Below, piece after piece: positions 36,655-47,282 of a DNA stretch of 64,000 nucleotides. This DNA is from CAZYXZ01 sp964651395 (lineage in GTDB: Bacteria > Actinomycetota > Actinomycetes > BP-191). Each line of letters starts with the position of its first letter. Position 1 is the first letter of the stretch. The notes under the pieces were generated by a model, which saw only the letters and a list, made by a program, of their open reading frames with translations, did no database searches and had not been told where the DNA came from. The stretch lies in contig CAZYXZ010000001.1 of the NCBI GenBank assembly GCA_964651395.1, positions 1-64,000 on the forward strand, written 5' to 3'. The position numbers were made by a program, and so were the translations under genes.

Positions 36655-38445
36655 CTACGGGACGATCAGTGAGCCGGTCATGCTCGCGTGCAGCGAGCAG
36701 AAGAACTCGTACGTGCCGGTCGGCAGCTGCACGACGCCCTCGATCGGGGCGCCCTTGCCGAGACTGATCAGCTTCGAGCGGAACAGCGGGCGGCCATCAG
36801 GGCGGCGGGCGCGGGAGATCACGTCATGCGGCGCGATGTCGGCGTTGACGAACTGCGCGGCCAAGCCCAGCGGGACCACGACCGTGGGGGTGAGGTAGCC
36901 GGCGTTCGTCGCGCCGGGCCCGGCGACGACTCGCACCTGCGCCCCGAGCGGCGGGAGCTCGGGCACGCCCAGCGGAGGACCGGGCGTGCCGCCCCCGCCC
37001 AGGCGGTAGGCGACGATCGTGCCGCTGTGGTTGGCGATGACGGTGTTGCCGGCCACCGTCACGCTCGACGCGATGCTGCCGAAGCTGTCCTCGTTCGGCG
37101 AGGACGGCGACTCCCAGAGGACGGCGCCCGTGTCGGGGTGGTAGGCGCGCACGGCGGTGTCGCCGGTCCAGTACACGACGCCGTTGGCCAGCGCGGCGTT
37201 GCCACCGGTCGGCGCGCCGGCGCCGGTGTGCCACTTCTCCGTCCCGGTCGCGGCGTCGAAGGCGAAGAGCCGGCCAGGGGTCGTGGGGACCCAGAGGGTC
37301 TTGCCGTCGGTCGCCGCCCGGCCGATGTTCCCGCTCAGGAACGACAGCGAGCTGAAGGTCTGCTCCGACCACACCGGCGCCATCGTCGTCGCGTCGAAGG
37401 CGTGGAAGAAACCCGACTTCTGCGTGGCTGCGCCGAACAGGCGCCCGCGCGCGTCCCGCCACAGCGTCGGGCCGTTGCCGAAGTCGACGTCGAGCTGGCC
37501 GCACAGCGGGGAGGACCCGTAGTTGTCCTGGGGGTACCAGACCGTCCCGCCCAGGCTCTGGCAGACCGGGTTGTCGTAGCCCGTGGCGCTGTCCGGGGTG
37601 CCCTTGTACGCCGCGACCACGCGGCCGAAGGTCTTGTGCGACCGGTTCAGGTCGATCTTGAGGATCGCGTTGTCGTACTCATGCTCCTTGGTCTTCGACT
37701 CCGGGTTGGACGTCCCGGCGTACAGGTAGCCGGTCTTCGGGTCGACCGTCGGCGTGCCCCACACGCCGCCGCCGTTGTAGCCCTCGGCGAGCTCCGCCGC
37801 GGTCAGCGTCGTGGTCTTGAACAGCACCTTGCCGGTCTTGGCGTCGATGATCCCGTAGCCCTGCCGCGCCGACGGCTGGAAGTCCGGGCCGGTGGTGAAC
37901 AGCACCTGCAGCCCGTTGTAGACGACGGCGCTGGCCAGCTGGTTCGTGTCCTGGCCGAACCAGATCTCCCCGCTGAGCCAGAGCAGCTTGCCGTTGCGTA
38001 CGTCGAACGCCGCCGCCCTGGGCCGGCCGTTGCCGGTCAGTCCCACGTGCACGCGGCCGTCCTCAACCGCGACCGCGAACGTGCCGGTCGTGTCGGCGCC
38101 TTTCGACTCCCAGACGACGCGGCCGTCGTCGAGGTCGTAGGCGACGATCCGGCCACCAGTGTTGATGAACACGCACCCGCCGGACACGATCGCGGGCGCC
38201 GACTGGTATCCGGTCTGCGGAATCGTCCAGACCTCGGCAAGGGCCACGACGTTCTCGCGGTTGATGGTCGTCTCGGCGTCCTGGCGCTGCTGGCCCATCA
38301 GGTCCTGGCCGTAGCGCGCCCAGTCGCCGCCGGGTCGGCGCTCCGTGCAGGGTGCCGTTGCGGCGTGCGAGGGCACCGCCAGGCTCACACCGGCCAGAAC
38401 GGCCGCGGCCACGGCGCTGCGCAGCACGCGCGGCTTCGCTCCCAT
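36655..38445 (-). CDS. Secreted PQQ-type beta-propeller fused to C-terminal cupredoxin
   Basis: 596 residues. A signal peptide (SAVAAAVLAGVSLAVPSHA) is followed by an eight-bladed-type propeller with repeated G-x-x-x-AYDLDDGRVVWES-like blades (residues 50-480). The last 105 residues form a plastocyanin/azurin-like domain with copper ligands His (APHDV) and Cys, His, Met in FFCSLHASM. The fusion could pass electrons from a dehydrogenase site to copper. PQQ binding itself is not assured, as the key Cys-Cys and Asp were not located. GGAGG precedes ATG 38445. Confidence 0.82.
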   Translation of the reverse strand: MGAKPRVLRSAVAAAVLAGVSLAVPSHAATAPCTERRPGGDWARYGQDLMGQQRQDAETTINRENVVALAEVWTIPQTGYQSAPAIVSGGCVFINTGGRIVAYDLDDGRVVWESKGADTTGTFAVAVEDGRVHVGLTGNGRPRAAAFDVRNGKLLWLSGEIWFGQDTNQLASAVVYNGLQVLFTTGPDFQPSARQGYGIIDAKTGKVLFKTTTLTAAELAEGYNGGGVWGTPTVDPKTGYLYAGTSNPESKTKEHEYDNAILKIDLNRSHKTFGRVVAAYKGTPDSATGYDNPVCQSLGGTVWYPQDNYGSSPLCGQLDVDFGNGPTLWRDARGRLFGAATQKSGFFHAFDATTMAPVWSEQTFSSLSFLSGNIGRAATDGKTLWVPTTPGRLFAFDAATGTEKWHTGAGAPTGGNAALANGVVYWTGDTAVRAYHPDTGAVLWESPSSPNEDSFGSIASSVTVAGNTVIANHSGTIVAYRLGGGGTPGPPLGVPELPPLGAQVRVVAGPGATNAGYLTPTVVVPLGLAAQFVNADIAPHDVISRARRPDGRPLFRSKLISLGKGAPIEGVVQLPTGTYEFFCSLHASMTGSLIVP

Positions 38446-38576
38446 GGCCACCTCCGTTCGACACCGGTACGGCGATCCCCGCAAGGGACGGGCGAGTTCT
38501 CCGGCGAAACCATAGGCGGGCCGCGACGTTGTCCTTCGGAACGGGCTCGTGTCGCCGAGATGAGGAGCTGGCCGCT

Positions 38577-40751
38577 GTGAGGCGCTGGACGTTGATCGTT
38601 TCGTTGGTGATCGGGACGGTGGCGGCGCCGACCGTCGCGAGCAGTGCCAGCGGACCGGTCGTCGCCGTGCTGTCGAACCGCCGGGCCGACCTTGTCTCCG
38701 ACGGGCAGGCGCTCGTCGGGATCGCCGTCCCGGGCCTGTCCGGGCTTCGGGTCACGGTCGGGGGCCGTGACGTGACCCGGGCGTTCCGTCCGCGCCCCTC
38801 CGGCCGGGTCGAGGGCATCGTCGACGGACTCCGTGTCGGCCCGAACGTGCTGACCGCCACCCTCGGCGGCCGGTCGACCAGGCTGACGATCACCAACCAC
38901 CCGAACGGCGGGCCGATCTTCGGGGGCCCGCAGATCCAGCCGTGGCGGTGCCCGGAGGGGTCGCGCGACAAGCAGTGCAACCGGGCGCCCGAGTTCACGT
39001 ACCTCTACAAGTCGATCGATCCGAGCAAGGTCGGCCTTCAGGACTACGACCCGGAGGCTCCACCCTCGGATGTGGCGATGACGACGACGCAGACCGGCAT
39101 GACGGTGCCGTTCGTCGTCCGGCAGGAGCTCGGCTACCAGGCGCGCGACCAGTACAAGATCCTCGTGCTGATCGACCCGGATGAGCCGTGGAGTCGCTGG
39201 GCGCCGCAGCCGACGTTCAACAACAAGCTGCTGGTCACCGGGGGAGGCGGCTGCGGCGGCTCGTACGGCGCGGGGTCCGCACCACTCGAGGACTTCAGCG
39301 GCACGTTCGAGGGCACACCCGGCCGGGTCGACAGCTATGTCGACGCGTTGGGACTGGGCTTCGCTGTGATGTCGACGGCGCTCGCGAACACCGGCCACAA
39401 CTGCAACGTCGCGACCGAGGCCGAAGCGCTGATCATGCTCAAGGAGCGGGTCATCGAGAACTACGGCGACGTCCGCTACACGATCGGCACGGGCTGCTCG
39501 GGCGGCTCGATCGTGCAGCACACCGTCGCCAACGCGTACCCGGGGGCCGTCTACGACGGGCTGATCGTCACGTGTGCCTACCCGGACACCCTGACTGCCG
39601 GTGCGCAGTTCGCGGACTACCACCTCCTCCGCAAGTACTTCGAAGACCCGTCGCGATGGGGGACCGGCGTCGTCTGGACACCGATGCAGTGGGCGCTGGT
39701 CGAGGGCCACGTCAGCCACGTCAACGCCGTCGTCGCGGACGAGGGGCTGTTCAAGGCCGCCGTGCAGCCGGTCGGCGACTGCGTTCCCGCGGACCAGGCC
39801 TACCACCCGACGAGCAACCCGCGTGGCGTGCGCTGCTCGGTGCTCGACTTCATGAAGACGCTGTTCGGCCCGCGGCCGCCGCGAGTCTGGTCGCCACAGG
39901 AGAAGAAGGCCGGCCGCGGCTTCGCGGGGGTGCCGTGGAGCAACGCCGGCATCGAGTTCGGCTTGGAGACGTTGCGCGCCGGGCTGATCACGCCGGACAT
40001 GTTCGTCGACCTCAACGAGAAGATCGGGGGGCTCGACGTCGACGCCCAGCCGTCAGCCGGGCGCATGGCCGGTGACGACACGGCCGTCGCCAATGCGTAC
40101 CGGACCGGCATGGTGAACCTGGGTGACAACCTCGACCAGGTCGCGATCATCGACCACGCCGGGCCCGACCCGGGTGCGGCGCACGACTACGCGCACACCT
40201 GGTGGATGCGCGACCGCCTGGACAAGGCGCACGGACATCACGACAACCAGGTGCTCTGGATCGGCACGACGGCGTTGATCGGCGACATCACGTGGCCGAC
40301 CGAGGCGCTGCTGTCCATGGACCGATGGCTCGCGGCGGTCGAGAAGGACCGCTCGCGACTTCCGCGGGCCCGCAAGATCGTCGTGAACCGGCCCGCCGAC
40401 GTGCACGACCGTTGTGCGTACGCACCGGCGGTGCACGTGCAGACACCCCTCGACGGGGTCTGCCTGCCCGACGTGGTGATGACCCGCTACGGCACACCCC
40501 GTGAGGTCGCCGGGGGGCCGCGCACGAACGAGGTCCTGAAGTGCCGGCTGACGCCGCTCACCGCCGCCGGGCACGGGCCGCTCGGGCTGAGCGAGGCGCA
40601 GCTCGCACGCCTGCGCAAGGTCTTCCCGGACGGGGTCTGCGACTGGGAGAGGCCCGGCGTCGGGCAGCGCAGCGTGGTCGGCTGGCAGACCTACCAGGAC
40701 GCGCGCGGCCGGGTCGTCTACGGCGGCCGGCCGATGAGCCGGTTGCCCTAA
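38577..40751 (+). CDS. Secreted DUF6351 family protein, probable hydrolase
   Basis: 724 residues. The signal peptide RRWTLIVSLVIGTVAAPTVASSA is followed by VLSNRRADLVSDGQALV, the usual beginning of DUF6351 proteins. TIGTGCSGGSI near residue 305 resembles a nucleophile elbow, with later Asp/His-rich stretches (DHAGPDPGAAHDYAHTWW), so an esterase or depolymerase role is plausible but unproven. Many Cys suggest an extracytoplasmic fold. GTG 38577 follows a GAGGAG. Divergent from the PQQ-cupredoxin gene by 131 bp. Confidence 0.75.
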   Translation: MRRWTLIVSLVIGTVAAPTVASSASGPVVAVLSNRRADLVSDGQALVGIAVPGLSGLRVTVGGRDVTRAFRPRPSGRVEGIVDGLRVGPNVLTATLGGRSTRLTITNHPNGGPIFGGPQIQPWRCPEGSRDKQCNRAPEFTYLYKSIDPSKVGLQDYDPEAPPSDVAMTTTQTGMTVPFVVRQELGYQARDQYKILVLIDPDEPWSRWAPQPTFNNKLLVTGGGGCGGSYGAGSAPLEDFSGTFEGTPGRVDSYVDALGLGFAVMSTALANTGHNCNVATEAEALIMLKERVIENYGDVRYTIGTGCSGGSIVQHTVANAYPGAVYDGLIVTCAYPDTLTAGAQFADYHLLRKYFEDPSRWGTGVVWTPMQWALVEGHVSHVNAVVADEGLFKAAVQPVGDCVPADQAYHPTSNPRGVRCSVLDFMKTLFGPRPPRVWSPQEKKAGRGFAGVPWSNAGIEFGLETLRAGLITPDMFVDLNEKIGGLDVDAQPSAGRMAGDDTAVANAYRTGMVNLGDNLDQVAIIDHAGPDPGAAHDYAHTWWMRDRLDKAHGHHDNQVLWIGTTALIGDITWPTEALLSMDRWLAAVEKDRSRLPRARKIVVNRPADVHDRCAYAPAVHVQTPLDGVCLPDVVMTRYGTPREVAGGPRTNEVLKCRLTPLTAAGHGPLGLSEAQLARLRKVFPDGVCDWERPGVGQRSVVGWQTYQDARGRVVYGGRPMSRLP

Positions 40752-40782
40752 CCGCGGCCGGCGGTGACCGGCACCTCGGTGC

Positions 40783-42879
<2,097 letters not shown>

Positions 42880-42980
42880 GTCGGCTCCTCGGGCTTCGGA
42901 TGCCGACACACTGCTATCGCCGCGGTGAGGTCACCATGGCCCGTCGTAATGAACTGCACATAGCCCGACGTGCGGTACAT

Positions 42981-43000
42981 CGTGGGACTTTCGTCCCACG
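42981..43000. promoter_or_regulatory. Second predicted DosR/DevR box
   Basis: CGTGGGAC-TTTC-GTCCCACG, a perfect 8+8 inverted repeat with a 4-bp centre, the geometry of the 20-bp DosR box (core GGGAC-N4-GTCCC). It lies in the 246-bp gap between the divergent hybrid kinase (42879) and the GspE-like gene (43126). Confidence 0.62.
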
Positions 43001-43125
43001 TCCACAGGTATCTCGGCCCAGGGGGAATTCCCCTCAATTCGCTATGGCTGTCGGTGCCGCCAGCACGCAGCCTGGGCGATCTCGACGACACCCGGACGGT
43101 GGCCCATGCCTGAACGTGCGCGACA

Positions 43126-45114
43126 GTGAACGACCCGGAGTTCTGGCTGCCCACGCAGCGGCAGTCCCCGTCCCTTCGGCTGCGCCTCGGCGAGATCCTG
43201 CTGAAGGCCGGGCTGCTCACGTCGGACCAGCTGGAGGACTGCCTTGCGGTCCAGGCGCAGATGCCGCCGACTGCACCACGGCGCCGGCTCGGGGACATCG
43301 CGGTGAGCCGGGGCTACGTCTCCGAGGTGCAGATCGCACTGGCGATCGCCGGACGGCTGGACATTCCGGTCGTCGATCTCACGACGATGGTCGTCCCACG
43401 CGAGCTGCTGGTCCGCATCCCGCGCTCGGTGGCGGTGCGCTGCGGCGCCGTGGCCTATGCAGAGGCCGGCGATCGACTGTGGGTCGCCATGGTGGATCCG
43501 ACGAACGTCGTCATGGTCGACGACGTCCGCCTCTACACCGGAGTGCGCACGGTGGAGGTGGCGGTCGCACCCGCGGCCCAGATCGATGCCCTCCTCAACC
43601 GCGCGTGGGTGCTCGGTGAGGACGCGACCGCCGCGGTGAGCGCCCTCGAGGACAACCAGCCGTCGCCTGATGGCGAGGACCTGGCCACGGCGGTGGTCAG
43701 GGCCGAAGAGGCGCCGATCGTCCGGCTCGCGAACGTGATCCTCAGCAACGCTGCGCGCGCGCGAGCGAGCGACATCCACCTCGAGCCGCAAGCCGGGGAC
43801 CTGCGGGTCCGCTACCGGGTCGACGGGCTGCTGCGCGAGGTGATGACCGTTCCGGCCAACGCCAGCTCGGCGCTGATCAGTCGGATCAAGATCATGTCCG
43901 CGTTGGACATCGCGGAGCGCCGGCGGCCGCAGGACGGCCGGGCCCGCTTCGAGGTGAACGAGCGATCGGTCGACGCCCGGGTGTCGACCCTGCCCTCGAT
44001 GCATGGCGAGAAGCTGGTCCTCCGGCTGCTGGAGACCGAGCAGGACGTGCAGCCGTTGGAGCGCAGCGGCATGTCGGCCCGCCAGCTCGAGATCGTCCGG
44101 GGCCAGCTCGTCGCGCCGCAGGGGCTGGTGCTGATCACCGGGCCCACCGGCTCGGGCAAGACATCGACCCTCTACTCGGCCATCGACGAGGTGCGCTCGC
44201 CGGACCGCAACATCGTCACCCTGGAAGACCCGGTGGAGATCCAGCTGCCGGGGATCACGCAGATGCAGGTCAACGAGCGGGCCGGCGTGACGTTCGCACG
44301 TGGCCTGCGCGCGATCCTGCGACAGGATCCGGATGTCATCCTGGTCGGCGAGATCCGTGACGCGGAAACGGCGGAGCTCGCCATGCAGGCCGCGCTGACC
44401 GGCCACCTCGTCCTCGCCACACTGCACACGAACGACGCGCCGAGTGCCCTCACCCGGCTGGTCGACATCGGCGTCGACGCGGCGCTTATCGCGTCATCGC
44501 TCGCTCTCGTGGTGGCGCAGCGTCTGGTGCGCGTCCCCTGCACCCAGTGCGCGACGGCGTACGAGCCCAGTCGTCGCGCGCTCGAGCACTTCGGCATCGC
44601 GAGCGAGGCACGTGAGGCGGCCAGGTTCCTCCGCGGGGCCGGGTGCGGTGAGTGCGGCGACACCGGCTACCTCGGGCGCACGGGTGTCTTCGAGGTGCTG
44701 CCGGTCACCTCCCAGCTGCGGGCGGTTCTCCTCGAGACACCCAGCGAGGGGCCGGTCCGGCAGGCCGCACGAGCGGCAGGCGTCCCCTCCTTGCGTTCCG
44801 AGGCGCTCGACCGAGCTCTCCGCGGCGCGACCACTCTCGACGAGGTGTCCCGGGCCACGCAGCCGGATTCCACGGAGGCGCGCGCCTGCCGCGCGTGTGC
44901 CCGGCCTCTCGCCGACGACATGCTGGCCTGCCCGTGGTGCACCGCGGACGCCGACCACGATCGGTGCGGTCATTGCGGCCGCCGCATGGGCCTGGACTGG
45001 AGGATGTGTCCGTGGTGCCGGACGTCGGCCACGCGGGCTGACTCCGTCGTCGCGGGTCTGCCCTCGGTGCTGCATGCCGCCCCTCACCCGTCGGCCGGTT
45101 TGGCCGCGAGCTGA
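43126..45114 (+). CDS. GspE/PilB-family secretion ATPase with C-terminal zinc ribbons
   Basis: 662 residues. The N-terminal MshEN-type domain is LRLRLGEILLKAGLLTSDQLEDCL. The ATPase core has Walker A GPTGSGKTSTLYSAI, the Asp box VTLEDPVE, Walker B QDPDVILVGEIRDAETA and the His box LATLHTNDAP. A central Cys cluster (PCTQCA..CGECGDTGYLGRTG) is typical of the family. Unusually, residues 585-650 add two more CxxC ribbons (CRACARP..CPWC, CGHCGRR..CPWC). No pilin, GspF or prepilin peptidase gene is nearby. GTG 43126 start; the end overlaps the next gene. Confidence 0.88.
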   Translation: MNDPEFWLPTQRQSPSLRLRLGEILLKAGLLTSDQLEDCLAVQAQMPPTAPRRRLGDIAVSRGYVSEVQIALAIAGRLDIPVVDLTTMVVPRELLVRIPRSVAVRCGAVAYAEAGDRLWVAMVDPTNVVMVDDVRLYTGVRTVEVAVAPAAQIDALLNRAWVLGEDATAAVSALEDNQPSPDGEDLATAVVRAEEAPIVRLANVILSNAARARASDIHLEPQAGDLRVRYRVDGLLREVMTVPANASSALISRIKIMSALDIAERRRPQDGRARFEVNERSVDARVSTLPSMHGEKLVLRLLETEQDVQPLERSGMSARQLEIVRGQLVAPQGLVLITGPTGSGKTSTLYSAIDEVRSPDRNIVTLEDPVEIQLPGITQMQVNERAGVTFARGLRAILRQDPDVILVGEIRDAETAELAMQAALTGHLVLATLHTNDAPSALTRLVDIGVDAALIASSLALVVAQRLVRVPCTQCATAYEPSRRALEHFGIASEAREAARFLRGAGCGECGDTGYLGRTGVFEVLPVTSQLRAVLLETPSEGPVRQAARAAGVPSLRSEALDRALRGATTLDEVSRATQPDSTEARACRACARPLADDMLACPWCTADADHDRCGHCGRRMGLDWRMCPWCRTSATRADSVVAGLPSVLHAAPHPSAGLAAS

Positions 45115-46472
45115 TGAGCCTCATGCCCCGGGTACATGCGGTGCTCGACTGGTTGCCGAACGGCTCAGCGCTGCCCGCCCGCGAGTGGGAGGCGCGCCAC
45201 CGGATCGTGACCGCAGCGCTGTTCGCGCAGCTGCCGCTCGTCTTCGGCTACGGGTTGATCACCGGGCACTCGATCGGCCACTCGTTCGTCGAGATGCTCG
45301 CACCGGGTGCCATGGCGCTCGTCGCGTGGCGCGCGCGAGGACGAACCTCGCGCGCATCCGCCGGCGTGCTCGGGCTCATGCTGACCTCGGCCACCTTCGT
45401 GCACCTGTCCAGCGGGCTGATCGAGTGGCACTTCCACTTCTTCGTCATGCTGGCGCTGGTCTCGCTGTACCAGGAGTGGCAGATCTACCTGATCGCCCTG
45501 GGTTTCGTCGTGGCCGAACACATCCTCGGCGGGCTGCTCGCCTTCCACGCCGTCTACAACCACGGTGCGGGGGAGTGGTGGTGGGGAGTCGTGCACGGCG
45601 CGTTCGTCCTCGCGGCAAGCGCCTTCCACGTGACGTCGTGGCGGTTCCAGGAGGCAGCGACCGCACGGGCGGTCGCGCTCCAGGCCCAGCTCACGGACGG
45701 GGAGCGTTCGCTCCTGGCACGCACCGATCGGATCGCGGCAACCCGCAGCGACCTCATCGCCGTCGCGTCGCACGAGTTCCGGACGCCCATCACCGCGATC
45801 AAGGCCGCCGCCTCCGTGCTCGAGCAGTACGGCGACCGGCTCAGTCCTGCCGAGGTGGCCGAGCTCGTCAGCGGCATCACCGGCCGGACCGAGTCGCTCG
45901 CCATGACCTTGGACAACATGCTGCTCGCCGCCAGGCTCGAGCCTTCGGCGCCGGACTCGCGGGCGGCCGTCGACTCCGTCATGCGCGACGCCGTCGTTGA
46001 GCTGAGTGACCGCGTCCCCGGCCTCACCGTCGTCGCCGAGATCGCGAGCGACGTCACCGTGCGGTGCGAGCGCGAGCCCCTGCACCTCATGCTGACCAGG
46101 CTGATCGAGGGCCTCATGCCGCACGGCGCCGGCGAGGCGGAAGTCGCGATCTCCGTGAGATCAACGACTGAGCTGGCCTGCATCGAGGCGTCGGTGCGCG
46201 CGGCGGCGCTCGACGCGCATACCGCCGGGGAGCTGCTCGAGGCGTTCACCCCGACCAGCGAAGGGCATCAAGCGGTCGACTCGGGCCTGCGCCTGTTCGC
46301 CGCGCGCGGGATCGCGGAGCTGCACGGGGGGTCGATGACCGCCGCACTGCGCGGGACCGACCTGGTCATCTGCGCCACGCTGCCGCTCGCTGCGACACCG
46401 TCGGACGTCGGGGCGCTCATCCCGGTCACCAGGGCCGAGGTCTCCCCACCCCTGTCGGCCGCGACCGGCTGA
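45114..46472 (+). CDS. Membrane histidine-kinase-like protein with degenerate ATPase domain
   Basis: 452 residues. Five to six N-terminal helices include the His-rich IEWHFHFFVMLALVSLYQEW. The HisKA domain has SHEFRTPITAIKAAASVLE with its phospho-His. The region where an HATPase should follow (LHLMLTRLIEGLMPHGAGEA) lacks the N-box Asn and I find no DxGxG, although ARGIAELHGGSM resembles the end of the domain. It may therefore be kinase-dead and act as an HPt-like or sensor partner. It starts at ATG 45114 within the GspE stop. Confidence 0.75.
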   Translation: MSLMPRVHAVLDWLPNGSALPAREWEARHRIVTAALFAQLPLVFGYGLITGHSIGHSFVEMLAPGAMALVAWRARGRTSRASAGVLGLMLTSATFVHLSSGLIEWHFHFFVMLALVSLYQEWQIYLIALGFVVAEHILGGLLAFHAVYNHGAGEWWWGVVHGAFVLAASAFHVTSWRFQEAATARAVALQAQLTDGERSLLARTDRIAATRSDLIAVASHEFRTPITAIKAAASVLEQYGDRLSPAEVAELVSGITGRTESLAMTLDNMLLAARLEPSAPDSRAAVDSVMRDAVVELSDRVPGLTVVAEIASDVTVRCEREPLHLMLTRLIEGLMPHGAGEAEVAISVRSTTELACIEASVRAAALDAHTAGELLEAFTPTSEGHQAVDSGLRLFAARGIAELHGGSMTAALRGTDLVICATLPLAATPSDVGALIPVTRAEVSPPLSAATG

Positions 46473-46574
46473 CCCTCGTCGAGCAGCCGGCACCCGGTCG
46501 TCGTATCCGGGGTTCGGCCGGCGGTCGCGCGGGCGTCAGGAGCCTTGCCGCAGGCGCCGGGTGGGCTATACCTT

Positions 46575-46606
46575 GAAGAAGGAGAGGCCGTGGCCTCTCC
46601 TTCTTC
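46575..46606 (+). terminator. Long perfect hairpin, probable terminator
   Basis: GAAGAAGGAGAGGC (46575-46588) pairs perfectly with 46593-46606 around the tetraloop CGTG. It lies 100 bp after the kinase-like gene and 85 bp before the RsbW-like gene. Only a GGTT follows, no U-tract; the purine-rich arm is striking in this GC-rich DNA. Confidence 0.65.
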
Positions 46607-46690
46607 GGTTCGGTCGGCCCCGTCGGCCGCGAGTTCTCATGGCGGCGGAGCTAGTCTTGCCGGGGGTTCCGGGGGCAGGGGGGAGCGGTG

Positions 46691-47173
46691 ATGGGGACGA
46701 ACCGCAGCGATGGGCCAGACGTCTTCGGCGGGCTTCGCCCGCTCGAGGGTCCGCTGGCGCCCATCCCGGCCGATGCGCTGCGTATCGAGGTCAGCGCCCA
46801 TGCCGACGTGGCGCTGCCCGTGCTGCGTGGTGTGGTCGGTCGCCTGGCTCGCGCGGCCGGGTTGTCCGAGGAGCGAGCGGAGGCTGCTTCCCTCGCCGTG
46901 CACGAGCTGACGACGAACAGCCTCGCGCACGCCGACGACGCGTGCCTGCTGCACGTGTGGCACACCGCGCACGGGATCGCGGCAAGCATCACCGACTCCG
47001 GCTCGCTGTCGGAGGAGATGCTGGGGGAGCCGCAGTTCCTCGCCGAGCGTGGTCGTGGTCTGTGGCTCGCGAGCCGGCTCTGCGACCTCGCCGAGGTGCA
47101 GACCGGTCCCGGCGGCACCGAGATCCGCATCGCGGTGCACCGTGAACGGGCGGCGGAGATGACGGCCGGCTAG
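46691..47173 (+). CDS. RsbW/SpoIIAB-type anti-sigma ATPase-fold protein
   Basis: 160 residues. An HATPase_c_2 fold has the N-box LAVHELTTNSLAHAD, G1-like ITDSGSL and ERGRGLWLASRLCD. Such proteins are serine kinases or anti-sigma switches in actinobacterial stress and development networks. No anti-anti-sigma gene is adjacent. ATG 46691 (or GTG 46688) with GGGGAG upstream. Confidence 0.82.
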   Translation: MGTNRSDGPDVFGGLRPLEGPLAPIPADALRIEVSAHADVALPVLRGVVGRLARAAGLSEERAEAASLAVHELTTNSLAHADDACLLHVWHTAHGIAASITDSGSLSEEMLGEPQFLAERGRGLWLASRLCDLAEVQTGPGGTEIRIAVHRERAAEMTAG

Positions 47174-47282
47174 GCCATTTCGTCACCTGCACGGGACGCG
47201 ACAACCAGGCGGGACCGGAAGCCGACCCGCGGGAAGTCACGGATCTCGTGCCCGGGAGCGCGGAGTAGGCCACCATGCGGGC

